Source: an uncultured Methylococcaceae bacterium
GTDB lineage: Bacteria > Pseudomonadota > Gammaproteobacteria > Methylococcales > Methylomonadaceae
Assembly: GCA_903903365.1 (NCBI GenBank)
Contig: CAIUYS010000487.1
Location: 1 to 9,368 of the forward strand
Direction of reading: 5' to 3'
Length of the DNA stretch: 9,368 nucleotides
Below, one piece after another: positions 1-6,524 of this stretch. Below the pieces are notes generated by a model. That model saw only the letters and a list, made by a program, of their open reading frames with translations. It was not told the origin of the DNA and searched no databases. A program made the translations under genes and the position numbers. The stretch's first letter is position 1. The number at the start of each line of letters is the position of its first letter.

Positions 1-150
1 GCGGCTTTGCAGCATGAGTTTATTGAAATCAGTATTGATATTTCACAACTCATTCAGGCAATGGAACAAACCATCGCCGAAGCCAGTCAGTTTGTTTCGG
101 CTTTGGTCGATCAAAAAATCATCAATCAGAAGACCCTGCCGGGTCGTTGA
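1..150 (+). CDS. C-terminal fragment of an unidentified protein
   Basis: An open frame enters from the left edge in frame 1 and stops at a TGA at 148-150, giving the last 49 residues of a protein whose start lies outside the window. The fragment is rich in Ile, Gln and Ala and reads as mostly helical, with a core ending SALVDQKIINQKTLPGR. I do not recognise the family and see no catalytic motif. A strong hairpin terminator begins five bases after the stop, which supports this frame over the overlapping frame-2 reading. It converges on the lipoprotein gene to its right. Confidence 0.7.
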   Translation, partial: AALQHEFIEISIDISQLIQAMEQTIAEASQFVSALVDQKIINQKTLPGR

Positions 151-154
151 AAAT

Positions 155-195
155 AAAAAACCCCTTGGCACTTATTTAATGACAAAGGGTTTTTT
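155..195. terminator. Rho-independent terminator, probably bidirectional
   Basis: AAAAAACCC at 155-163 pairs with GGGTTTTTT at 187-195. After one C-A mismatch, three further pairs (165-167 with 183-185) close a 15-nt loop. The stem is A-rich on the left and T-rich on the right, so the transcript from either strand ends in a U tract. It lies just after the + strand fragment's stop and downstream of the - strand lipoprotein gene, so it could terminate both. Service to the - strand gene is inferred, because 85 bases separate them. Confidence 0.85.
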
Positions 196-279
196 AGAAT
201 TACGAAATCACACAAATCTGGTTTTTTTAAAACTTTACTTTTTGATGCCCGATAAGTTTTATTAAAATAGGGACTTATT

Positions 280-711
280 TTAGAGCTTGTATATCACGTC
301 ATTGGCTTTATCTTTTTCTTGATCTTCTTTGGATCTGGTTTTTCGGTTATCCTGATCCATTCTTTCCTTGCCAAATTTGGCAATCATTTCTTCCCAGCTT
401 GAATACTGATCATAAGCTTTAAAGCCGGCTGCTTTTCGTTCTTGGTAGATTTCCTTGCCTTTTGCAATAATTTCCTCAGGCGTTTTACCATCAACGACCT
501 CCAAGAAGTCTTTATCATCTTTTTTTGCATCTCTAATCGTCCAAAAAGAGACTTCAAATTCAATACGATTATCCGGAGACAAGCGGTTTTTAAGTGCCTT
601 TACTGATCGATAAGCAGTGGAGGTGTTATGACCATTTATTTCTTGCCCTTTACTGCAAGCCAGTAAAGTGGTGCAGGTAAGTATAAGCAGCAGTACAGGT
701 AGTTTCTTCAT
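280..711 (-). CDS. Small outer-membrane lipoprotein, DUF6694-like
   Basis: A 143-residue predicted lipoprotein of unknown function. The N terminus is a type II signal peptide: MKK, a hydrophobic stretch (residues 4-18), then the lipobox L16-L17-A18-C19. Cys19 would be lipidated; Ser at +2 does not signal inner-membrane retention, so outer-membrane sorting is expected. The mature part (about 124 residues) is highly charged, with a block around DGKTPEEIIAKGKEI and a Lys/Asp/Glu-rich tail ending in VIYKL. From memory the pattern resembles the DUF6694 lipoprotein family (a short helix, then DGKT-EEII); this assignment is tentative. An upstream ATG would add 22 non-signal-like residues, but the ATG at 711 begins the signal peptide and has GAGG nine bases upstream. 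The gene is transcribed away from the GTPase pair and stands alone in this window. Confidence 0.85.
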   Translation of the reverse strand: MKKLPVLLLILTCTTLLACSKGQEINGHNTSTAYRSVKALKNRLSPDNRIEFEVSFWTIRDAKKDDKDFLEVVDGKTPEEIIAKGKEIYQERKAAGFKAYDQYSSWEEMIAKFGKERMDQDNRKTRSKEDQEKDKANDVIYKL

Positions 712-817
712 TAAAGATAACCTCGAAGTTAGGTACGGGTTCATGTTATGGTATTTTAACGCCAGATCACCAAACAAAGTAAAATGGTCAATTATTATAA
801 CCCTGAGCCACGCTTAT
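712..817. promoter_or_regulatory. Divergent intergenic region with promoters for both directions
   Basis: This 106-nt gap between divergent starts must hold the promoter of the lipoprotein gene and probably that of the GTPase pair. It is AT-rich, with TATTAT/TATAAC-like sequence at 793-801 on the + strand, but neither strand shows a well-spaced -35/-10 pair. No operator palindrome was evident. The call rests on gene arrangement, not on a recognised promoter. Confidence 0.4.
721..724 (-). promoter_or_regulatory. Ribosome binding site of the lipoprotein gene
   Basis: GAGG on the - strand lies nine bases before the ATG at 711-709. It supports this start over the more upstream in-frame ATG at 777. 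Confidence 0.6.
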
Positions 818-2557
818 ATGCTGCAATTTATTCAACTGCTAAATCAGCGTTACCAGTTGGTTTTAAATCAACCGGGTAACGAGTCTGGCAAAAGTGACTA
901 TCAACAACGCATCGATCAGCTGATTTTAACGGAAGCTTTTCTGCGCAAAGGTCAGCTTAATAATGCCTTGCCTAAACAACCGTTACAGATTACGGTCGTA
1001 GGCCCGACACAGGCTGGCAAGAGTTCACTGGTTAATGTATTGCTTAATGGTGATGTTGCCGGCGTCAGTCCTTTAGCGGGTTATACCATTCACCCACAGG
1101 GTTTTTGCCTGGGTGTAAATTTGGATGATTGCACTGGTTTACAGCGCTATTTTGGCCGTTTTCAACAATTGCAACAGGCACAGATGCCACGAGACCGGCA
1201 TGATTGTTATTCCTTGGCTGAAACAACGTTGGCGTCTGAGCTGTTACCGCACGGTGTTTTATGGGACACGCCGGATTTTGATTCAATCGATTCGGCTGTT
1301 TATCGCGAAGGGGTTATCAGAACGATGGCGTTGGCTGATATTATTATTCTTGTAGTCAGCAAAGAAAAATATGCCGATCAATCCGTCTGGGACATTATGG
1401 CGGCGCTTGAACCGTTGCATCAGCCAACGGTTATTTGTTTAAACAAGTTAAGTGAAGGCTCGGAAGCGTTACTGATTGATTCTTTAAAAGAGAAATGGCA
1501 ACTTGCCCGAAAAGATAATTTCCCTGACGTTGTGCCGTTGTATTATCAAAAACAAACCGGCTTGCCGGTCTGGCCAGTCACGCAACAGGATTTGCTTAGG
1601 CAGTTGGCAACTAAAGTCTCGGCTAAAAACCAGGTGCGTTATGAGCAGGATTTGCTGCAAAAACATTGGCAAACCTGGCTGGAGCCTGTTATTGCCGAAC
1701 ATCATGCTTTAAATGATTGGCAGGCATGGGTTAATGAGGCAATCAAGCAAGCCTTGGATAACTATCAGCGTGATTACTTAAATCATCCACGCCATTATGA
1801 AACCTTTCAACGGGCGTTGGCAGAGTTACTGACGTTATTGGAAATTCCCGGCTTGGCAGGTGTTTTAACCGGTGCACGCAAAGTGCTTACTTGGCCGGTA
1901 CGGAAAATGCTTAAGCTGGGGCGCAAAAGAGAGCCGGTCGTCGATAGCAGTCAAGAAATTATTTTATTAAATCAAATAGCCGAACATTTATTGATTCAAC
2001 TGGCAGACAAGTTGCTGGATAAAACTGAAGAGGGCAGTCAACGACTTTGGTGGAAAGAGTTTAGCAGTTTATTACGCCGTCAACGACCGGGTATATTGCA
2101 GGATTTTAGTGGGGCGGCCAAAAATTATCATCTTGGTTTTCAGCAAGAGGTTGAAAAAACCGCACAGCGATTATATGGCAAACTACAAGAACAGCCCCTG
2201 GTTTTAAACAGTTTACGCGCCACTCGCGTAACCACCGATGCTGCGGCTATTGCGCTGACGATACACATGGGGGGTATTGGCGTGCATGATTTGATTTTTG
2301 CCCCGGCGATGTTATCAATTACGTCGTTATTAGCCGAAAGCGCTATCGGCAGTTATATGCACAAAATAGAGCATGAGCTAAAACAACAACAACTGCATAC
2401 GGTAAAACAAGCGCTTTTTGTTGAAAGTATTGGTTTAATGCTATTGGCGCTGCCTGAGCAATTATCGATTCAGGCGCATTTTAATATTTCTCCTGAGCAA
2501 CTACAGGCGGCTGAAAACCAACTTACAGAAAAGCGACATGGCTTACGATTACTCTGA
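818..2557 (+). CDS. Dynamin-like GTPase, first of a tandem pair
   Basis: A 579-residue P-loop GTPase of unknown biological role. G1 is GPTQAGKS at residues 62-69; a candidate G2 threonine is Thr90; G3 is D150-T-P-D-F-D-S, lacking the usual glycine; G4 is N209-K-L-S. A block after G3 (VVSKEKYAD then W191) recurs in the next gene. The rest is mainly helical. A hydrophobic/basic segment at about 338-370 and a long hydrophobic stretch at 474-512 could contact or enter the membrane. This order resembles bacterial dynamin-like proteins, whose known members remodel or tether membranes; activity here is inferred. The start is uncertain: ATG 818 lacks a clear Shine-Dalgarno sequence, while ATG 743 has AGG nearby but would leave only 31 bases to the divergent gene. 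I prefer 818. The 3' end overlaps the next gene by 20 nt. Confidence 0.82.
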   Translation: MLQFIQLLNQRYQLVLNQPGNESGKSDYQQRIDQLILTEAFLRKGQLNNALPKQPLQITVVGPTQAGKSSLVNVLLNGDVAGVSPLAGYTIHPQGFCLGVNLDDCTGLQRYFGRFQQLQQAQMPRDRHDCYSLAETTLASELLPHGVLWDTPDFDSIDSAVYREGVIRTMALADIIILVVSKEKYADQSVWDIMAALEPLHQPTVICLNKLSEGSEALLIDSLKEKWQLARKDNFPDVVPLYYQKQTGLPVWPVTQQDLLRQLATKVSAKNQVRYEQDLLQKHWQTWLEPVIAEHHALNDWQAWVNEAIKQALDNYQRDYLNHPRHYETFQRALAELLTLLEIPGLAGVLTGARKVLTWPVRKMLKLGRKREPVVDSSQEIILLNQIAEHLLIQLADKLLDKTEEGSQRLWWKEFSSLLRRQRPGILQDFSGAAKNYHLGFQQEVEKTAQRLYGKLQEQPLVLNSLRATRVTTDAAAIALTIHMGGIGVHDLIFAPAMLSITSLLAESAIGSYMHKIEHELKQQQLHTVKQALFVESIGLMLLALPEQLSIQAHFNISPEQLQAAENQLTEKRHGLRLL

Positions 2558-4157
2558 TTTAGTAGAAAAAACCCAACGCTGGGCTGAACAAGCAAGTGCA
2601 TCAGGCTGGATTAATGCCGATGCTGCGGCCGATTTAAGTCAATTGGATACTCGAACGCCAGAAGCCTTGTTTTCAGGTTATGGTGCAGAAACCGGTAGTG
2701 CGGCAAGACCCCTTATCGTGGCTTTTATGGGTGGCACAGGGGTGGGTAAAAGTTCTTTGCTTAATCGTTTGGCAGGTAAGGCAATAGCTAGGGCAGGGAT
2801 AGAACGACCGACTTCCCGGGAAGTGACTTTATATCATCACCACAGTGTTGCCCTACAAAATCTGCCGGAAGCCCTGCCGCTGGCTAAAATTAATATCTCG
2901 CAACATGACGATGAGAGCAAAAAAAATATCGTCTGGATAGATATGCCCGATTTTGACAGTACCGAGCAACGTAACAAACACTTGGTTTTGCAGTGGTTAC
3001 CCCATATTGACGTGCTTATTTATGTGGTTAGCCCCGAGCGTTACCGCGATGAAAAGGCGTGGCGATTACTGCTGGCAGAAGGCGCACGTCATGCCTGGCT
3101 GTTTGCGTTAAACCAATGGGATAGGGGGCAGTTAGCGCAATATGAAGATTTTAACCGGCAGTTGCATAAAGCAGGTTTTGTAGAGCCCATTATTTTTAAA
3201 ACAGTCTGTGCAGAAGGGCTGCAAATAGACGAATTTTCAGCCTTGGAATCCACCATACAAGCTTTGGCGACAGCGCATATTATTGAACAACTGGAACAAA
3301 GAGGCTTGCAGGTACGCAAAAATGAGTTACAGAAAAAATTGCAACAGGTTGGCGAAACGTTAGGCTCAGAACAAACGGTTCAACAAGCAACTGCACTCTG
3401 GCGTAAACAATGGCAGCGAACCACCCAGCAGTTACAAGCAGGTTTTGCCTGGCCCATAAAACAGATTGCCGCCTATTACGCAGAACACGCCGCCGATTTA
3501 ATGACCCAGCGGACTACCACGAACCATTCATTATGGGATGCCTGGGCACAAGCCCGTTTTGACGATGCGCTGGATGAATTTATTAGCACTATCGACCAGT
3601 CGGGATTGCCTGCCTTACCGTTTAAACAACAGTCAGCGCTGCTTCGGGAAAAAGCGCCCAACATCATGCAAACGCAAACTGAACTGGCAACTCGCGTGGC
3701 GTTGGCTAATCCAGGTAACGCCTTGCAACGGGGCTTTTTAAAAGCTATGCGGTTGTGTGAAATAGTGCTGCCACTGACTGCCATGAGTTGGGTCGGCTAT
3801 AAAGTATTCATGGGTTATTACACCAGCAACATGACGGATAATCATTACTTGGGCGTTGATTTTGCCATCCATAGCAGTCTGCTTATCGCACTGACCTGGC
3901 TAATCCCGTTTTTTATTCTAAAAAAATCGCAACCCTCTTTAAAAAAGACTGCCTTAAAAGGTCTTAATAAAGGCCTGCACGCCGCCTTTAGCCTGATAGA
4001 GAACGAGGTTTTAAGTACCATCGAAAACCTGGCCCAAAAACATAAAGAACAGGTAAGTCAACTCTCGGTTCTTATGGAGCAATGCGCCGAAACGGATGCC
4101 GATAAACTGTTATCCGTCGCTAATGACAGTCCTCTAACACGTATGCTGATTAATTAA
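2538..4157 (+). CDS. Membrane-anchored dynamin-like GTPase, second of a tandem pair
   Basis: A 539-residue GTPase whose start lies inside the preceding gene (20-nt overlap), implying co-expression and probably translational coupling. G1 is GGTGVGKS at residues 65-72; a candidate G2 threonine lies in PTSREVT (91-97); G3 is D135-M-P-D-F-D-S, again without the DxxG glycine; G4 is N192-Q-W-D, with Gln replacing Lys. The block VVSPERYRD followed by W175 mirrors the partner. Residues 245-300 look like a charged, Gln-rich coiled coil. Two strongly hydrophobic segments at about 405-427 and 441-461, separated by a short polar loop, predict a membrane hairpin, followed by a basic stretch and a C-terminal helix. 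This is the order of head, stalk, membrane hairpin and return helix seen in bacterial dynamin-like proteins. A heteromeric complex with the upstream protein is plausible but unproven. Confidence 0.85.
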   Translation: MAYDYSDLVEKTQRWAEQASASGWINADAAADLSQLDTRTPEALFSGYGAETGSAARPLIVAFMGGTGVGKSSLLNRLAGKAIARAGIERPTSREVTLYHHHSVALQNLPEALPLAKINISQHDDESKKNIVWIDMPDFDSTEQRNKHLVLQWLPHIDVLIYVVSPERYRDEKAWRLLLAEGARHAWLFALNQWDRGQLAQYEDFNRQLHKAGFVEPIIFKTVCAEGLQIDEFSALESTIQALATAHIIEQLEQRGLQVRKNELQKKLQQVGETLGSEQTVQQATALWRKQWQRTTQQLQAGFAWPIKQIAAYYAEHAADLMTQRTTTNHSLWDAWAQARFDDALDEFISTIDQSGLPALPFKQQSALLREKAPNIMQTQTELATRVALANPGNALQRGFLKAMRLCEIVLPLTAMSWVGYKVFMGYYTSNMTDNHYLGVDFAIHSSLLIALTWLIPFFILKKSQPSLKKTALKGLNKGLHAAFSLIENEVLSTIENLAQKHKEQVSQLSVLMEQCAETDADKLLSVANDSPLTRMLIN

Positions 4158-4178
4158 CCTGTCTTGCCTTGGTTCCCA

Positions 4179-4212
4179 TTGGTAGGGGTAGAAAATTTTC
4201 TACCCCTACTAA
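4179..4212. repeat. Perfect 28-nt palindrome with short extensions
   Basis: GTAGGGGTAGAAAA at 4182-4195 is followed directly by its exact reverse complement at 4196-4209. One G-T position and two further pairs extend the symmetry to 4179-4212. It lies 21 bases after the second GTPase stop. No T tract follows directly, so it may be a dispersed palindromic repeat, an mRNA 3'-end stabiliser or part of a compound terminator. Confidence 0.8.
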
Positions 4213-4245
4213 CTCTTTGGTAATCTCACCAAGAGAAACTTTTTT
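4213..4245 (+). terminator. Rho-independent terminator of the GTPase operon
   Basis: CTCTTTGGT at 4213-4221 pairs with ACCAAGAG at 4228-4235 around a 6-nt loop, with one bulged T. A T-rich run at 4240-4245 follows after AAAC. It abuts the upstream palindrome and separates the GTPase pair from the scp operon, which therefore probably has its own promoter. Confidence 0.7.
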
Positions 4246-4281
4246 CTTATACGCTAATAAATATGCTATCTTTTCTGTTGA

Positions 4282-4331
4282 GTTAGAGGGCTAAGTGTTC
4301 TCTTACCGGACAGCCTCTTGGCGTCTCTAAC
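4282..4331 (+). promoter_or_regulatory. Candidate structured 5' leader of the scp operon
   Basis: GTTAGAG at 4282-4288 pairs with CTCTAAC at 4325-4331. Just inside, GGCT at 4289-4292 can pair with AGCC at 4312-4315. Alternative pairing of AGAGGGCT with AGCCTCT is possible. It sits 54 bases before the scpA ATG, in a likely transcribed leader. It is far too short for a cobalamin riboswitch. A regulatory role is inferred only from position and symmetry. Confidence 0.35.
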
Positions 4332-4374
4332 CTGTTTAACCGCTGTTGTATTTAATCAAATTGAAGATTTTAAT

Positions 4375-4378
4375 GGAG
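4375..4378 (+). promoter_or_regulatory. Ribosome binding site of scpA
   Basis: GGAG lies seven bases before the ATG at 4386, which is good spacing and fixes the start of the mutase gene. Confidence 0.8.
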
Positions 4379-4385
4379 CGATAAG

Positions 4386-6524
4386 ATGGATGGGAAATTA
4401 GATCAGTGGAAAGAATTAGCTAACTCTGAAGTAAAAAGAATGGGTAAGACGGTCGATGATTTGGTTTCCAAAACGTTGGAAGGTATTGATATAAAATCGC
4501 TTTATACCGCTGAAGATACCAAGAAACTTGAAACAATCAACTCCCTGCCGGGTATTTCTCCTTTTGTTCGTGGCCCAAAAGCCACCATGTATACCGCCAG
4601 GCCCTGGACCATCAGGCAGTATGCCGGTTTTTCCACTGCCAAAGAATCCAATACCTTTTATCGAAAGAACCTTGCGGCCGGTCAAAAAGGTCTTTCTGTC
4701 GCATTTGATTTGGCAACCCATCGTGGCTACGATTCCGATAATCCGCGCGTAGAAGGCGACGTTGGCAAAGCGGGTGTGGCCGTTGATAGCGTTGAAGACA
4801 TGAAGGTGTTGTTTGACCAGATTCCTCTTGAGCAAATGTCTGTTTCCATGACCATGAACGGAGCCGTTATTCCGGTTTTGGCTTTCTATATCGTTGCCGC
4901 AGAAGAGCAGGGTGTGGAGCAAGCGTTATTGACCGGTACGATTCAGAACGATATTTTGAAAGAATATCTGTGCCGTAATACCTATATTTATCCGCCAAAG
5001 CCTTCGATGCGACTTATTTCTGACATCATCGAATATTGTTCAAACAATATGCCCCGCTACAACACCATCAGTATCAGTGGTTACCATCTGGGTGAAGCCG
5101 GTGCCAACTGTGTACAGCAAGTGGCGTTTACCATTGCCGACGGTATTGAATATATTAAGGCGGCTATTAATGCCGGTTTAGAAATTGATGACTTTGCGCC
5201 GCGTCTATCGTTCTTTTTCGGCATTGGCATGAATTTGTTTATGAATGTGGCCATGTTGCGAGCGGCGCGTTACTTGTGGAGCGACGCAGTTGAACAGTTA
5301 GGCGGCAATGAACAGTCCAGGGCACTGCGTACCCATAGCCAAACGTCTGGCTGGAGTTTAACCGAGCAAGATCCTTATAACAATATTATCAGAACCACCA
5401 TTGAAGCCTTGGCGGCAACGTTGGGTGGAACGCAATCTTTACATACCAATGCGTTTGATGAAGCGTTGGGATTGCCAACGGAGTTTTCTGCCCGCATTGC
5501 CCGTAATACCCAGATTATTTTGCAAGAAGAGTCTGAAATTTGTCAGACTGTCGATCCCTTGGCAGGGTCTTATTATGTTGAATCATTGACGGATAATATC
5601 GTGCAGGAAGCCCGTAAAATCATTCAGCAAATCGATGACGCAGGCGGTATGGCCAAGGCTATTGAACTAGGTATTCCCAAGCGCATGATTGAAGAGGCGG
5701 CGGCAGAAACCCAATCGCAGATTGACCAAGGCAAGCGCGTTATTGTGGGCGTGAACAAGTATAAGCTGGAAAAAGAAGAAGCTGTTAATGTCATGGAAAT
5801 CGACAATCAAGTTGTTCGTGAAGCGCAAATAGCCAGCTTGCAAAAAATCAAGCTGACCCGTAACAGTTTGGAGGTTAAAGAGACCTTAGACAAAATTCGT
5901 GTGGTTGCCAAAGAGGGCGGCAATCTTCTGGCAGCCGCTATTGATGCGGCACGCGTTCGGGCGACCTTGGGTGAAATTTCCGATGCGATGGAAGATGTCT
6001 TTGGCCGTTACCTGGTGCCTAGCGAGTGCGTAACGGGTGTTATTTCCAGAGCGTATCATAATAGTGAAGCAGGGGCACGCGAGTTCGATGACGTTAAGCA
6101 GTTGGTTGATGATTACGCTGATAATGAAGGTCGTCGTCCACGGATTCTGATTGCCAAGATGGGGCAGGATGGTCATGATCGGGGGGCAAAAGTAATCGCC
6201 AGCGCCTATTCCGATTTTGGTTTTGACGTTGATTTGAGTCCGATGTTTTCTACGCCTGAAGAAATTGCCAAGCTGGCCGTAGAAAATGACGTGCATTTTG
6301 TGGGCGCTTCTTCGCTTGCGGCAGGACACAAAACGCTGGTGCCGGCGTTGATTGAAAAATTACAGGCGTATGGTCGTGGTGATATTAAAGTCATTGTGGG
6401 CGGGGTGATTCCGCCACAGGATTATGATTATTTGCTGGAACGAGGCGTCGCCAAAATCTATGGACCGGGAACGCAGATGATTAAGTGTGTCCGTGAAGCG
6501 ATGGAGCTATTGAACCAAGCATGA
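4386..6524 (+). CDS. scpA: Methylmalonyl-CoA mutase, Sbm type
   Basis: Adenosylcobalamin-dependent mutase interconverting succinyl-CoA and methylmalonyl-CoA in the cytoplasm. Its 712 residues match the single-chain E. coli Sbm class (about 714). The N-terminal TIM-barrel domain carries RPWTIRQYAGFSTAKESN (72-89), SMTMNGAV (154-161), SGYHLGEAGAN (231-241) and RTHSQTSGWS (315-324). By motif alignment from memory with the Propionibacterium enzyme, Tyr79, Arg197 and His234 correspond to Tyr89, Arg207 and His244. The Tyr/Arg pair marks a methylmalonyl-CoA rather than isobutyryl-CoA mutase. The C-terminal B12 domain has D595-G-H597-D-R-G, with His597 the lower cobalt ligand, then GASSLAAGH (640-648) and VGGVIPP (671-677). 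Lys65 occupies the position of Tyr75 of the Propionibacterium enzyme. It is the first gene of the operon, and its stop overlaps the argK start in ATGA. Confidence 0.97.
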   Translation: MDGKLDQWKELANSEVKRMGKTVDDLVSKTLEGIDIKSLYTAEDTKKLETINSLPGISPFVRGPKATMYTARPWTIRQYAGFSTAKESNTFYRKNLAAGQKGLSVAFDLATHRGYDSDNPRVEGDVGKAGVAVDSVEDMKVLFDQIPLEQMSVSMTMNGAVIPVLAFYIVAAEEQGVEQALLTGTIQNDILKEYLCRNTYIYPPKPSMRLISDIIEYCSNNMPRYNTISISGYHLGEAGANCVQQVAFTIADGIEYIKAAINAGLEIDDFAPRLSFFFGIGMNLFMNVAMLRAARYLWSDAVEQLGGNEQSRALRTHSQTSGWSLTEQDPYNNIIRTTIEALAATLGGTQSLHTNAFDEALGLPTEFSARIARNTQIILQEESEICQTVDPLAGSYYVESLTDNIVQEARKIIQQIDDAGGMAKAIELGIPKRMIEEAAAETQSQIDQGKRVIVGVNKYKLEKEEAVNVMEIDNQVVREAQIASLQKIKLTRNSLEVKETLDKIRVVAKEGGNLLAAAIDAARVRATLGEISDAMEDVFGRYLVPSECVTGVISRAYHNSEAGAREFDDVKQLVDDYADNEGRRPRILIAKMGQDGHDRGAKVIASAYSDFGFDVDLSPMFSTPEEIAKLAVENDVHFVGASSLAAGHKTLVPALIEKLQAYGRGDIKVIVGGVIPPQDYDYLLERGVAKIYGPGTQMIKCVREAMELLNQA

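Noticed and set aside
14..265. An 83-residue + strand frame at the left edge
   Set aside because: It overlaps the better-supported frame-1 gene end and runs through the terminator hairpin; its composition is not protein-like.
712..777. Longer lipoprotein starting at 777
   Set aside because: The extra 22 residues would precede and mask a clear MKK signal peptide that has its own GAGG.
668..817. N-terminal extension of the first GTPase back to 668
   Set aside because: It would overlap the divergent lipoprotein gene and its signal-peptide codons, and leave no promoter space. ATG 743 has a passable AGG but leaves only 31 bases between divergent genes.
4246..4385. Cobalamin riboswitch upstream of scpA
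   Set aside because: The leader is too short and shows no B12-box-like conserved core.
4416..4922. 168-residue - strand frame inside scpA
   Set aside because: Antisense shadow of a strongly conserved enzyme gene; no start signal or recognisable domain.
4386..6524. Isobutyryl-CoA or ethylmalonyl-CoA mutase instead of methylmalonyl-CoA mutase
   Set aside because: Tyr79 and Arg197, the specificity pair for methylmalonyl-CoA, are present; isobutyryl-CoA mutases have Phe and Gln there. The neighbours also fit the Sbm pathway.
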